A DNA stretch of 64,000 nucleotides from Arenicola marina (GCA_964019135.1 OZ025258.1:14911771-14975770), one strand, 5' to 3'. Counted from the stretch's first letter, positions 1 to 12,655 are shown. Notes: a model not told the origin generated them from the letters alone. Made by a program: numbers and translations.

Positions 1-190
1 CACCCACCCTCACCGTCGCCTGCTCCACCCACGCTCTCCCCCTGCTCCGCCTTCCTCCTCCTTCGCTCTCCTTTCCTTCCGCCCTCCTCCTCCCCTCCCC
101 TCTCCTCCCCTCCCCTCTCCTCCCCTCCTCCGCCTTCCTCCCCTACCCCCCTCCCCTTACTCCTCCTCCCCCTTGCTCCGCCCCCTTGCT
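1..190. repeat. C/T-rich low-complexity tract
   Basis: One strand is almost purely pyrimidine, built of CCTCC, CTCCCC and CCTTCC words. It has no coding signal. Immediately after it (about 208-290) the phrase ATCACGCCACCGGTACAGAC is repeated three times with small changes, a short local tandem repeat. Confidence 0.8.
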
Positions 191-299
191 CCGCCCCTGG
201 AGATGCCCCGTCACGCCACCGGTACAGACCGCCCCATCACGCCACCGGTGCAGCCTCCCACCACCATCACGCCACCGGTACAGACCGTCACTAGCGCAT

Positions 300-2030
300 C
301 CGGCATGGACCGCAAACAACCCGCCCAGGCGGCACAACCCCGCGAGACACCCGGGTAACAGCTGTTGTTTGTCCAAGGGCCCCGCGCGATCAGTCGTTGT
401 GACGGGCGGCCAGTAATTGGCGGGAATCTACCTCCGGTGTGACATCACGGCCGCCATTTTGGACACATCGGACGGCGGCGATTTCATCGGATGAGCAATT
501 TTTTTATGTTTGGGCAAGGGACGGAGCAGTGGGGAGAGGGGAGAGGGGGTAGTCGGGGTGGGGGGGGGGAGGCGTATTCGGGGCAGGATGAGGGCTTCAC
601 GAGGGTCTCTGTAAGCTCTGTATTAAATGATCTCACTGGCGAGGCCTGGGATGATGAGAGGGGCATGATAGGCAGTTAAGCCAAGGTATTACAGCCTCGA
701 TGGTTCAGCTTGGAGTGGCACAGTTTTCGGAAGGTTCTCGCGTCTGTCTGTGTGTCTTCTGCCGATGTCTGTGTTTGCCATAGTCGTAAATCATTAGGGT
801 GAAAAAAATGCATACCGGTCATACGGTTAGCAAAGAAAAACACATGTATAAGGGCTCTCTTTGTGACGTCACAGTGGCGTGCTCACTCATGCACAGCACA
901 TGGGCTGCAGATAATCTGGCAAGAGAGGATGGGAAGGCTGCAAGAAGAGCGAGGCAACAAAACAGTTTTGCGAGAACAGTTATGGTTTGTTTGCGCGCGT
1001 GCATTTGAAGTTAAATGAAAGAAATACAAAACGTCGGCGTTCCGGCGACAGATCAAGGGATTATTCTGCGGGGGCGGGGGAGGGGGGGGGGGGGTGGTGT
1101 GGGGGCGTGGGGAGGGTAGGGTAGGGCTCGACGCAAGAGAGTGATGGCGGCAAGCACATTCCCGCTCCGATGATGAGATGAATTGTATGTCAAACAACAA
1201 ATCGATGCGGGTGTTGAACATGATCAAGGATCGAACCACGTAAGCTACAGATACCCCCTCCCCCCTCCCCCAGCAGAAAATGTGAAACAAAGTTCATACG
1301 GACTATGCTGCTGTAGGGATTACACCACAACAAACCTAGACATTAAAGAAATACGCAACACCTAGATCATTTGTTTTTAACCACCCCCCACGTTAAGGTT
1401 TTCGTTGATAACAGGTACACGTAAACTGTAGACTGTATAAACATGAAAAGAACGACGCCCTGCCAGCTTAAGTCATGCGGCAACCGTCCGGGTAATTGAA
1501 ACGCCCCGAGGAGAGAAACAAACCCTAAGCTTGCACCCACCACAAAGGTTCCGCGTCGGTAAAAGAAGACGCATGATGCTTCTCAACAGATTCTTAGTGC
1601 AAAGAACTTCGACGGAATGAGGGAATCGGGGTAACTGAGACCGCTAACTCATTACCGCGGGTACATACGGGACGGCAATGTTGGATCAGGGAGAACAAAC
1701 AACAGATGTGGGTCTGTGGCCACGTCATTATCCCGCGATCGATGATGATAGGTAAATGGGAAAAGGTTGCCATGGTGCGAATGGTCGCCATGGTGATAAT
1801 GGTACTTGTGACGTATTATTTTGCGGAGGGCAATTAATGGCGTCCCGCTGTATTTGCTCTTGGGACAAAATAAATGAGACACTTGTGGGTCACTTGTCTT
1901 GTCTGATTGTGATATCAAGCTGACATCTGATGCGCCGTCTTAACTTCACAAAACGATTTGTCTAGTCAGAAGATCTTATCATTAATAATGTAAACGGGCT
2001 TGGCACTTCTATACGTCTTTGTCGTCTGGT
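300..2030. other. Intergenic, no gene seen
   Basis: Short open frames here are shadows of biased composition. Poly-G runs sit at about 1072-1095. I see no splice-linked coding segments and no recognisable protein or RNA motif. Confidence 0.6.
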
Positions 2031-2815
2031 ACACAGAGTAATCTTCTGGTAGACGAAACCGTCTGGTTAAGGGAGTCGCCCGGTCGAAAGAAACTTTAGC
2101 ATAATCACTGAAGACATGTGGTAACCTTAATCAGAAACAGTAATCGACTGTAATCAATTAAACTTTTTCATAATGAATTACATTGTTTTTAAAAGCTATG
2201 TAATTGTAATCGTAAGCTGTGTTTTCTAGTAGACGCCATCCGTTGAGACAATTCACTGAGAGTAAGTAACTAGCTGGTCGAAGAAGCCCTCTGGTAGAAA
2301 CATGTTTGGTAGGAATAGCCGTTCCACGACAGCAAATATCTGATAGAACAATTCCCGGTTGTTGGTAGAAGATATCTGGTAATGGCGGTGGTCTGACAAA
2401 CGAAAGCACAAATGACCATTTGATAACAAATCCCAGGTGGTGGCAGACGTGGTAGAAAAAGAACCATATTTCTGGCAACATAAGTTGTTTAGAAAACGAA
2501 CATCGTTTAGTCTAAATAAAACCTAGTTGGATGAAACAAGATATTTCGTAACAAAACTTGTCTGAGGAACGAAACCTGTCTTTTCTTGATAAAACTCAGT
2601 CTGATAAATGTATATATTTAGCAACAGAAGTTGTTTGGAAACGAAAACCGTTTAGTTAAATAACACGCCGACTGCTAGGACAATATATCTGGTAACAGAA
2701 GTCTGGCAAACGAAACCGTCTTGTTTCAATAAAACCTTATATGAGAGACGACAATATCTAAAAACAGAAGTTGTCTGCCAAACGAAAACTGTCTATTCTA
2801 AAATCCTAATAGAAG
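2030..2815. repeat. Degenerate satellite, roughly 70-bp monomers (left block)
   Basis: The phrases ATATCTGGTAACAGAAG, GTCTGGCAAACGAAACCGTC and AATAAAACC..GTCTG recur in the same order roughly every 60-75 bases with many substitutions. The same monomers resume at about 3598-3965. The array therefore looks like one old satellite split by later sequence. Monomer length and copy number are estimates by eye. Confidence 0.6.
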
Positions 2816-3136
2816 CAGACATCTGTGGGTATAGCGAGAGGAAGACACAAAACATTAGACAGAGAAGAGAGGTGTTGTACGTATTGTGCTACAATAGGTG
2901 AAATTGCTGTTGAGAACGAATACCATTTTGTTATGATTTTCCCCTTATATTCAGTGTCTAGGAGAAAATTACATCCACAAAATATCATCAAATATCCCAC
3001 GAGTATTAATTTTATTGATCTTATGTGTAACATGGGTCAAAGTATAATTAAAAACCTAGCCAAATTTGTCTATGAAGCCAGCGCACAGATATTCGCAGAT
3101 TTGGCGCATGTATTTATTTGCACATATTTTTTGTAA
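2816..3136 (+). mobile_element. Non-LTR retrotransposon (LINE) 3' coding fragment
   Basis: An open frame of about 100 residues carries the arrangement typical of the C-terminus of LINE reverse-transcriptase proteins. It has a Cys-x2-Cys pair (RCCTYC), then NEYHF about a dozen residues on, then PLYS, basic residues (SRRKL), and a hydrophobic tail with FIDLM and IIKNLAKFVYEA. The upstream polymerase domain is absent, so this is a truncated copy. It lies inside a degenerate satellite, suggesting insertion into that array. The LINE clade cannot be fixed from so short a piece. Confidence 0.55.
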
Positions 3137-3597
3137 ACTGTATATGTGTACCACGTGCGTTGTGTCTAAAGTACTTAAAGTTACATGTGGAGCTGACCGT
3201 TGCAACGGCTGTACCAAAATAAACATAAACAGGAAATGTTGACCACAAGCAGTGTCAACGGCCACCGCCAAAGAATAAGTGGCGCTCCGGACGCTTCTCT
3301 TGTCTCATATAATTTAGCGCTTGGGCCCCCTGTCGGTGGCACCGTTAAACGACTTGTGTACACACGTTTATGACGTTTCAAATCAGCACAAGTTTTCATT
3401 TTTGTGGCGGACAATTCATAAATTTGAAATGTTTTGCTCATTGGCAGATAATTGGTGAGCGATATGGTAGGTGTTTATTGTCTGTTATGAACCTTAAGGC
3501 GTGAGGTTTGTGTTCTCATACGCAAATTTGGCATTCAAAAACAGCGAAACAACTCCACATGCAACTTTAAATAAACTATAAACTATTAATATTATTA
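3137..3597. other. Sequence between LINE fragment and right satellite block
   Basis: No coding or RNA signal was found. It may be the 3' untranslated part of the LINE fragment plus flanking DNA. Confidence 0.4.
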
Positions 3598-3965
3598 TAC
3601 ATCTGGTAACAGAAGATAGTGTGAAAGCCCCATAGTGTAAAACTCCATCTGATAGAAGAACCCAGGTGGTAGCAGAGATTGTCTGGCAAACGAAAATCGT
3701 CTTGTCTTGATCAAACCTCGTCTGATGGAACCATATATCTGGCAACATTTACATTGCCTTATCTTGACAAACGAAACCTTTTAGCGTAAATAAAACAAAC
3801 CCCGTCTGACAGAAGAAGACATCTGAGAACAGAAGTTGTCTGGCAAAAAGAGAGACGTCTTTTCTAAAACTCTGTCTGGATGGAAGGAAAGGCGGTCTGC
3901 GAGAAAAGTCGCGGCGGACAAAGCTATCTACAACAAGTTGCACTGCGGCGGCACCTCGTATCAAA
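3598..3965. repeat. Degenerate satellite, roughly 70-bp monomers (right block)
   Basis: It carries the same recurring phrases as the left block (ATCTGGTAACAGAAG, GTCTGGCAAACGAAA, CTCGTCTGATGGAACC), in the same orientation. Confidence 0.55.
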
Positions 3966-4671
3966 TATCTGATACCTGACGGAAACCCTCCGATAGTTGT
4001 CTCATATCGGTAGCAAAAGACTTAAAGAATTAGTCCCACTTACCACGGCGAAAGGATACATGGATTCTACCCATGCGGGTCCAGGGGCCAAGTGGCGACC
4101 GGGGCGTGGGGGGCTGGGGGAGTACAGACGCCTTAAGTCCATGCCCATCCCTCTCTCCCCATCCCCCCCCCCCCTCCTCTTCCCCTTCCCCTCCCCCACT
4201 CTACTAACCCGGCCGCTGTTGTGCACTTTCCAGGGGCCAGTACTCCCGCTTCGTACTCCCGGATACGTGAAACGGATAAGTGTAACAATAAATCAGCGGC
4301 CATGACAGCTGTCTACCTTCCCTACTATAGTAGGAGTGACAGCCAGCATACTTCCATGCATGCACGTTATGAAATAATCTCTCTGAGAGCACCGCTCTAG
4401 CCTTGACCCCATGCAGGCGGGCCCCATGCAATCTCTTAAATATTCCAGGCTTCTCGCCAACCGGCAATCGGCTCTAAAAATACAAGCGTTACGGTGAGAT
4501 ATGCGTCGGTTACGCGGAACCCAGCAGGGAGAGATTACCGGCAGGCATCCAAGGTCGGTCAGTGATCGGATACCAGATCCAAGGTCGGATACTAGACGCC
4601 CTTTCTGTGTTTCGCTTGGCCTCCCGGCTCGCCGCTCGGCCTGCCCGCCATGCGTGGCTCGGTCCGTCGTG

Positions 4672-5012
4672 GCGAGGGTCGGGGTTATGGGGAGAAATAG
4701 GGCGCAGTAAATGTCGACGTAAAGTTTAAAGGAATTTAATTCCGCGAGGGGAATTAGGTGTTCTCAGAAGCCAAAGCCAACGTTGACTTCGGTATAAATA
4801 TGTCGGTGGTGTGATACACAACGCCGGAAACAATAAATATGTTGGTCATGTGTGAGGGTCGGGCTTATGGGGAGAAATAGAGCACAAATAACTGTCGACA
4901 TAAAATTTAAAGGCATTTAATTCTGCGAGGGGAATTCGGGAAGTGTTCGGAGAAGCCGAGATCGAAGAGAAGTAAACGTTGACGTCGGTGTAAATATGTG
5001 GGTGATGTGATG
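4672..5012. repeat. Two-copy tandem duplication, about 180-bp period
   Basis: Segment 4672-4812 (starting GCGAGGGTCGGGGTTATGGG, with TTTAAAGGAATTTAATTC and ending near TATAAATATGTCGGTGG) is repeated at 4853-5010 with scattered substitutions and small indels. Both copies share GGGGAGAAATAG, GCGAGGGGAATT and AACGTTGACTTCGG-like words. There is no coding potential. Confidence 0.75.
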
Positions 5013-6125
5013 TGATGTGATTCAGAGACAAGTATAAAGACTGTAAATGATTCCACCTTTAATAAAGTTTAAAGCTATTGGAGCAGTTTTTTGCCGCCAA
5101 TTAAAAAAATCTGCATAGTGCACTGAAATGACAGCATTCACATTTGGAACAACTGTAACAATGGTGTAAAATGGTAATAGTAGGCCCCCTAAACCTTGGC
5201 AGAAAAGTTATCTGTTGCTTGACAGCTGACCACAAGTTGGAAGCCATGTGAACTACCTCACCGCTGTGTGTTTAGTTCACTGATTTATTTAGGGATGCTG
5301 AGCAGGCCCAAGCAATACATTGTGGTGATAACTAGGTGATAATTCTTGCACTAATCAGGCCTTCAAATGTAACAACTATAACAAGATTATGGCGAGAAAC
5401 AACTGCACAAGCAGCCTTAAGCCGTTGCCTCGTTGTTACCTTTATGGTTGTGAGCATGTAACGTTTATCTCTGTCGTTAACAACCCATAAATTATGTGAA
5501 AGGTTACTTAGTCATGGTTGTTGAATGCTTATCGTTTTCCCTGGATATTAACAACCCGCGATATACCGGCGTGAACTCTTTCGGCTATTTTTGAGGGCAT
5601 TAATGAGAAAGTTTAATTATCTGTGATATTTATAGCCCAACACACAGATTGTGTGTCTCCAAAGCGATGTGATACTTCAACCACGGTGGTAAGTGCTATA
5701 TAAGCAAAAACACGCGCCAGTCACTTTCTTTCATCAGAACCACTATTCTCGTCAACATTAGTCAGTCGCTGATCGATAAGCCACTGCTGAGCCAGCCACT
5801 GCACCAGTTGCTGCTGCTCCTTGACCCCCCCCCACCTCCTCCACCCAACCCTCAAACACACTCAAGCATCTCTTTCCCACTTCCAGCAATAGCCGACCAG
5901 CGCGACCGCCTTTCCGAGAAGTTCTTATTCCCCCTGCCTCAGTTACAAACATTAGTCCATCGACTCCTCCACTGACATTGTTAAATCAGCAACAACGCGG
6001 CGTCTTCTTCAGTGTCAGAACAATGGGTACTGATACTTAGAATTAGCCTACAGTATCACTGATCTCTGAGCCTGAATAACTCTTGTAACAATTTTTTTTC
6101 CTGTTTCTACACCGTAACGTTATTC
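5013..6125. other. Intergenic, no gene seen
   Basis: A TATATAAG box sits at about 5698-5705. Its downstream flank does not open into a convincing coding exon within this stretch, so I do not call a promoter. Confidence 0.5.
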
Positions 6126-6129
6126 CATC

Positions 6130-7195
6130 AGTTAATTCTACACGATTTACTCAACCCTACCCTGTATTCTCTCCACTCAATCCTACCATGTATTCTCTTC
6201 ACTCAATCGTACCCTATATTCTCTTCACATAATCCACTCCTGTATTCTCATTACTTAATCCTACCTCGTATTCTCTTCACATAATCCACTCCTGTATTCT
6301 CTTCACTTCATCCTACCTCATATTCTCTTCACATAATCTACCCCTGTGTTTTCTTCACTTAATCCTACCTCATATTCTCTTCACATAATCTACCCCTGTG
6401 TTCTCTTCACATAATCCCCCCTGTATTCTCTTCACATAATCCACCCCTGTATTCTCGTCACATAAACCTACCCTCTATTCTCTTCACATAATCTACCCCT
6501 GTATTCTCTTCACTTAATCCTACCTCATATTATTCTCTTCACTTAATCCTACCTCATATTCTCTTCACATAATCTACACCTGTGTTCTCTTCACATGATC
6601 CACCCCTGTATTCTCTTCACATAATCCACCCCTGTGTTCTCTTCACATAAACCTACCCTTTATTATCTTCACATAATCCACCCTGTATTCTCTTCACATA
6701 ATCCACCCCTGTAGTCTCGTCACATAGTTCACTTCTGTATTCTCCACATATTCCACCCCTGTATTCTCGTCACATAAACCTACCCTCTATTATCTTCACA
6801 TGATCCACCCCTGTATTCTCTTCACATAATCCACCCCTGTGTTCTCTTCACATAAACCTACCCTTTATTATCTTCACATAATCCACCCTGTATTCTCTTC
6901 ACATAATCCACCCCTGTAGTCTCGTCACATAGTTCACTTCTGTATTCTCCACATATTCCACCCCTGTATTCTCGTCACATAAACCTACCCTCTATTATCT
7001 TCACATGATCCACCCCTGTATTCTCTTTACTTAACCCTGCTCTGTATTATATTCATTTAATCCTACTCTTTCGACTCTTGAAATAATCCACCCCTGTATT
7101 ATCTTCACATAATCCACACCTGTATTCTCTTCACTTAATCCTACCCTGTATTCTCTTCACTTAATCCCACCGTGTGTTATCTTAACTTAATGGTG
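6130..7195. repeat. Minisatellite, about 25-bp units with higher-order repeats
   Basis: About forty degenerate copies of a unit such as TTCACATAATCCACCCCTGT followed by ATTCTC cover about 1.06 kb. Variants read CTTAATCCTACC or CATAAACCTACCC. A block of about 200 bp containing the unusual unit CATAGTTCACTTCTG occurs at about 6622-6815 and again at about 6830-7025. This shows a higher-order duplication. There is no coding potential. Confidence 0.9.
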
Positions 7196-7399
7196 TTCAT
7201 ACCCATTGGACATAATGTCTGCATTTATTGGTCATAACTCTTTACGAAATGCGTATTCTATCAAATGTGTCTTTATGTGGCAGGAATTATTCTAAGATAC
7301 CTAGGAAGCCACACTTGCCCATCTGAGAAACCCTACAACCTTTTATTGATGGGGAATGTTCGCTTCGTCAGTGCAGCCGAACCAGTCGAATGAAATGTC

Positions 7400-7565
7400 T
7401 TAGGCGGCAGCTGTGCAATTGAAGGCTAAGGTGAGTTAATAAACCCAGAACCCCAGGAAATGGGGCTGGACAAAACCTGCTCTAGGTTCGAACCCACGAC
7501 CAGTTCATCAACGGCTAAACCTGCTTACCAACTGAGCTAGCGAGGCTTCCTGAACCATTCCACGT
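7400..7565 (-). mobile_element. tRNA-derived SINE
   Basis: On the minus strand the sequence starts CCTCGCTAGCTCAGTTGGTA, which fits a pol III A box (TAGCTCAGTTGG). About 35 bases later comes GGGTTCGAACC, a B box. It does not fold into a full tRNA and is followed by an unrelated tail, as in a SINE. It differs from the SINE family at 10.3 and 38.3 kb. Limits are approximate. Confidence 0.6.
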
Positions 7566-8079
7566 CCCCTATTCCTGTAGGGCCGATCATGTACATGTGA
7601 CACAGACAATTGCCTCCACGTGCAACGAGATATCACCATTACTTCATTGGGTTTCTACGGAAATCGGCACCGAAATGAAAAAGGTTGCTCATCCCCCGGC
7701 CCCATTGCACGATAATTGTTCATACAATAATGACCCAATGCATCATTTAAATTAAAATACTTAGTAACTTTATCATTTGAAAAATGTAGGTACGAGTAAA
7801 CAAACGTTAATCCTGCCCTGTGTTACCTTCTCTTAAAGTTGCATATCGAGCTCTTTCCCGCCAAAACTAAAGAGGTCAAATTACAAATAAGAATCAGTCC
7901 TTGAATCATTCAAGATGTCTTTTGGCTATACTCCAACTATGCCAGACGGCCAAGTAGAGTCTCTTAGCCTTGACCGTGATATCAGTTTACCACAATTTTT
8001 CATTTTAGTGGTAAACGTCATCAGTTTGTGTGCTTCGCGATGCTTGGGCATAAGTAGCAGTGCCAAGACAGAGTTCTGT
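7566..8079. other. Intergenic, no gene seen
   Basis: AT-rich sequence between the SINE and the assembly gap, with no supported feature. Confidence 0.5.
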
Positions 8080-8279
8080 NNNNNNNNNNNNNNNNNNNNN
8101 NNNNNNNNNNNNNNNNNNNNNNNNNNNNNNNNNNNNNNNNNNNNNNNNNNNNNNNNNNNNNNNNNNNNNNNNNNNNNNNNNNNNNNNNNNNNNNNNNNNN
8201 NNNNNNNNNNNNNNNNNNNNNNNNNNNNNNNNNNNNNNNNNNNNNNNNNNNNNNNNNNNNNNNNNNNNNNNNNNNNNNN
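8080..8279. other. Assembly gap (200 N)
   Basis: An uninterrupted run of N, 200 bases long. A round number usually marks a gap of unknown size. Open frames across it are artefacts. Confidence 0.98.
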
Positions 8280-9880
8280 TCACGTGATCGTCGTGGCGTC
8301 GTGACGTCATATCCCATCCGTCTATATGTCAAAACTTGCCTTTTTTCAGTGTGGGAAGCTTTCAGGTATTGGCCTAAAAAAAAAGTTAGGAATACAAAAT
8401 GGCACTTTTCGCTCGATCACTCCCCGCCGCCCCCCCCCCCCCCACCCCATCCTCGAACATGGCTGCCCCGTCAGCGCCCCCCCCCCACCCATCTCCCCAC
8501 ACACACACAATCTCCTCTCACTCTATCTCACTCTCGCCATCTGGGCGATTGATTGAAGTGGATTGAAGTGACAAAGCATTCTCCCGACGGCATGTTTTGC
8601 CAGAGCTGTGACTGTCCTGACGTTAATCTCCTATGGTGTGTGGATGTAGGGTGGCAAGAGAGAGTGGGAGGTGGGCTGGGGGGGGGGGGGGGGCGGGTGG
8701 CGTCAAAAGTGCTAATGGTAACGGCTGAATGGACGCGTTTACTGAAAATATAAATATATAACGAGAGATCTAGGGATGGGGGAAGGTGCCGGTGAGGGGG
8801 CGGGTGCATAGAACACTTGGGGGGAGGGAAAGAGACTTACATCATATACGTCAGTGGGAGAGGCCAAAGGGTGGCGGTGTGGGAAGGTGTTGGGTAAGGA
8901 AGTAAGTAAGTAAGTTATGTCCGATTTCCGGGCACAAATTATGTAGCGTACATGTTCCCGTCCGCAACGATCAATAATTAATATGATGGGGCAAAAGTAT
9001 GTTTTACCAACATCACACCTACACCCGCCACCCCCACCTCCACAATTGAATAATGTAGGCAAGTTATTACTTTCTACAGAAATTAATCTATTTGCAATCA
9101 CCCCCCCCCCCCGATCCCCCGCCCCCCATGGCCCTTTAATTCCGGCCGCACTTGCTCTTTGTTCTTCTTCCTTTTCGCTCCAAAATGACACCTTTACATA
9201 TATATATATATAACGCGTCTAAACGAAAACCCATTGCCTAAAAGCCACGTGATGATTGTTCATTTTATGTTAGGGCTTGATATAATGTAATGGGGAAACA
9301 CGACGATTGATTGATTGAATACCCCCCGCCCCCCCCAACAAAAAAAAAGCCAACAACAACAGAAAACTAAATTATTAATCAAATTATTAAGTTAGCATCA
9401 AACGCCCGATGGCGTTAGTTTCAGTTTGACAGATGGCCTTCGCGTCGATTTCGTGGGCGCGTTGCCATGGGAAAGTGGGACCCGCGCCCGTCATTGGCAG
9501 CGAAGTATCAAAACACAACTTGATATACAACGAGAGGGGATTTATTGCCTGACCAAATATGATTATTAATATACCACCGAGCTCGACAAACAAGACTACC
9601 CTCCCCCTCCCCCCCCCCCCCCCCACCCACCCACCCACGCCCCGCGCATCTCGGCTGGCTGCTGTGGGCTACCCTTGCGACGCTCTTCCGCTGCCATGGG
9701 TAATGATGGTGGCACTGACGCAATGGCGTGGAAGGGAAAAGGGCCCGCCAAAAAAAATTCGGCAAAGCCGCGTATGGTGCAAAAACCGAAACTGCCACGT
9801 GGTCGAATGATGACACGTGGGCGATAATCGGGTTAATGAAGGTTTTGACAGCGATGGTGCGTCAAACAAGGGTTGATTGA
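8280..9880. other. Intergenic with poly-C/poly-G tracts, no gene
   Basis: Homopolymer C or G runs of about 10 or more occur near 8430, 8680, 9100, 9325 and 9610. A short TA repeat lies near 9198-9212. Open frames rich in Pro or Gly come from these tracts. Confidence 0.6.
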
Positions 9881-9894
9881 GAGGACCGAGGTGT

Positions 9895-10085
9895 CGTTAT
9901 CTAGCTAACACAATAACGTTCGTGGAAAGTTAGCTCAGAGCTAGCAGAACGTTCCGAGGACGTTATCTGGGAAAGCTTTGCTAGCGTTATGCTAGCGTTT
10001 TTAGATAACGCTATGGCTAACGTTCTAATAACGTTCACGGAAAGTTCGTTTGTAATCCTAAACTTCCTGCAACGTTGTCTGAAGG
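9895..10085. repeat. Cluster of AACGTT and GCTAGC palindromes
   Basis: The word AATAACGTTC followed by GGAAAGTT occurs at about 9911 and about 10027. Between them lie repeated GCTAGC, TAGATAACG/CGTTATCT and ACGTT words on both strands. The segment can pair with itself. I do not recognise the family. Confidence 0.5.
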
Positions 10086-10257
10086 TTATATCATAATCCT
10101 ATAATTATTTAACGCTCCTAGAAGTTTTTTTTTCTAGAAAGTTTCCTTATAACAGTAACAAGGGTATAACGATTAAGAAATATTAGAGGTACGTTAGGTT
10201 TGGTTGTATATTCAGGACGCTTTAACAAAAATGTGGTCATATCGCGTCAATGGCATA

Positions 10258-10455
10258 AGGAAGGGAGAGTGGAGCCATGTCCCAGGGGGTAACCCCCAAT
10301 TTTTGCGAACAAGGACATGGGATCTTTATCCTGCGACCCGGCAGACATGGCCACAGCGGGGCGCGAACCACCGATCCAAGTTCCGTTAGGCTCTCAGGTG
10401 GTCAGAGCACTCAAGGCGAGGGCTCTAACCCACTGAGCTATCGGGGCGGCACCCG
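10258..10455 (-). mobile_element. tRNA-derived SINE, family A
   Basis: The minus strand reads CCCCGATAGCTCAGTGGGTT (A box) and, after about 80 bases, CGGTGGTTCGCGCC (B-box-like). A conserved tail follows with GTCGCAGGATAAAGATCCCA, TTGTTCGCAAAAA and GGGGTTACCCCCTGGGACAT. A second near-full copy lies at 38306-38510 on the plus strand. Degenerate pieces lie near 15045, 17125, 36965 and 53250. Confidence 0.8.
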
Positions 10456-12490
10456 GTACGTATAGTGTTAGCTGGGTAATTTGAGGACATGTATAGAAAT
10501 GGAGGGGGCGGGGGGGGGGGGGAAGTCCCGAAACGATAGAAACAGCACTGAAACTACTGCCAAGTAAGTGCGGGTAACTTTTCATATTGTCGGCCTCGAC
10601 CTATAATTGCATTGCCTATATGCATATATGTATGTAGCTTTCGTTGCTGAAAAAAATAATAAAAAATAAACTATGGGTAAGTACCCGAAACGTCAAAAAC
10701 AATTGACTGACGAAATTCGGTTGAAACCACATGTTAGAAGAGTCGCCGCTGTGAGACTCTAACCAACCCACCCACCCACTCAACCCACATATCTACCGAG
10801 GATAGTCGACACATATCTTCGGCTTGGGGCCCCATATCCCAGACCCATCTACCTATACCAACCTACCCTTGACTCCCACGCCTGCCTGCGCTTGTAGCCC
10901 CACTCTGCTGCGGGGGGGGGGGGGGGAGACAATACGAGACCGGTGGTGGTAGGCGGGACAAATGACGGCGTCTGTCAGCCATCGCCGCCGCGCAGCCGGT
11001 GAGCTGGCTGGTTGCCCGGTGGTTGTTATAAGAGTGCCCGCGACACACTGGCAACGGTCAAACCCACACGGCGTATGTAGGCTTCGTCTACTTTGGTCGC
11101 CGGACGCCGCCCGATCGACTCGTCATTGGAGGAAAGACGGACGAGATATATTAACATGAACTTGCTGGCAGCCCCGATGTGCTTTCTTCCGCTGATGTAA
11201 ATATCGAACGGAGACTATTTCTTGTGAAACACAGGAATCGCACGGCGACGTAATAGCGGTGACTATTTCTCGTTGCTACACCGACGATCGCATTCAGCGG
11301 ACGTGATTTGAACTCACACCGAGGGACCTTTGGGGTAAGGAACCACAATCCAAGCAAATGTTGTTAAATTATATCAATAATCTCCAGCCAGAAGGCGTTC
11401 CGCTTACGGTAAATAGTCCCTCTGCCCCGTGTAAATATGTATCCAGTAGAATTATCTTTTACAATTAACATGTGAAGGTCTATTCGAAGTTTGGCATTTA
11501 CTGTGATACTGGTATCGTACGGGACGGATTCATTCGATTTTAATTCATTAGAACCCATGTACCTATGTTTGCAAGTTTGATCTAGGTCAAAGGCATGAAG
11601 CGCTTTAAACTTTTACCCCGTGTTATTTCGAAACATATTGTCGCGGTCTCTTCCACTGAATTTGATCCTACGACAACGGAATATCTCTATCTTTCGCGTC
11701 GAAAATGCAAAATTGTATCCAAACAACCCTCGAAAATCATTCTGACCCCATCACCGTTAGGATCGACCGAAGTTACGTCGGGCAGAGGTGAAGCGAGGAA
11801 CGAGCTCCCTCTGCTGGCAGATATGTTAAGTAACAGTGCTGCTGTTACTCTCGTTTGCCACTATGACATTTGGATCCGTTGGTTGGCCGCGTCCAGCGAA
11901 AGCCGTAGCCGCAGCCGTAGGCTTGGAGTCGTCTTCTTCCAGTGTTGTTTATCGCTGTTTACGTCCCACCGATAGATAGCTGAGGAAATATGCGTCAGAT
12001 GATGTTTCTTGCAAGACAGCGCAGTCGCTATAGGTGGATAGGGGTGTAGAATATCGGGTGGGGGAGAGAGAGAAGGGGGGGGGGAGAGGGGGTGGAGGAT
12101 AGGGGGTAGATGATAGGGGTGAGGGAAAGGGGGGTGAAGGATAGCGGTTGGAGGATAGGGGGGTGGAGGCTAGAAGGGTTGATAATAGTGGTGGAATATA
12201 TGAGGTCGAGGATAGAGGATCGATCTTAGCAATTCCTCCTAGAGTTATTGTTCCGCCTTAGTTTGTTATTTTGACATTACAGCAGATCCGTCTTCTTTCT
12301 GGCAAAGCGACGATCATGCGTTTTCGATTCAAGAATAGGTTTATGTGGTTCTCTCTCTCTATCTCTATCTTTCTCCTTCATAAATTATATGTGGGAAAGT
12401 ATTGCTTTGGCATGGATACACAGAAGGAAACCAAGTTCTCACCACAGTTTGTAATGACGTCAGCCCATTGACATAGCTCGCATGATTGGT
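10456..12490. other. Intergenic, no supported gene
   Basis: It holds a poly-G run near 10510 and another near 10912, and a G-rich stretch of GGGTGGAGGATAGGGG-like words at about 12045-12200. An open frame at 11595-11975 (126 codons) has no recognisable domain and no splice partners that I can see. I leave it uncalled. Confidence 0.5.
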
Positions 12491-12494
12491 AGGG

Positions 12495-12655
12495 AACCAA
12501 CCACAGAATAGACTTGTTGGCTTAGGTCCGGGAACCAGCCAGTCCACAGAATAGACTTGTTGGCTTGGCTTCGGAAACCAGCCAGTCCACAGAATAGACT
12601 TGTTGGCTTGGGTCCGGGAAGCAGCCAATCGACAGAAAAAACTTGTTGGTTCGTG
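12495..12655. repeat. Tandem repeat, about 55-bp unit, about 3 copies
   Basis: The words AACCAGCCAGTCCACAGAAT and AGACTTGTTGGCTTGG recur in order. Each copy differs slightly. It lies about 250 bp upstream of the GPCR start codon. Confidence 0.8.

Noticed and set aside
5696-5760. TATATAAG as a core promoter
   Set aside because: No coding exon, splice donor or consistent downstream transcript signal follows. A single TATA word in AT-rich DNA is weak.
7915-8332. Open frames crossing 8080-8279
   Set aside because: They consist mostly of N and are meaningless.
11595-11975. 126-codon plus-strand frame as a gene
   Set aside because: It has no recognisable motif and no splice partners. The Ser/Arg-rich end looks like a chance repeat.
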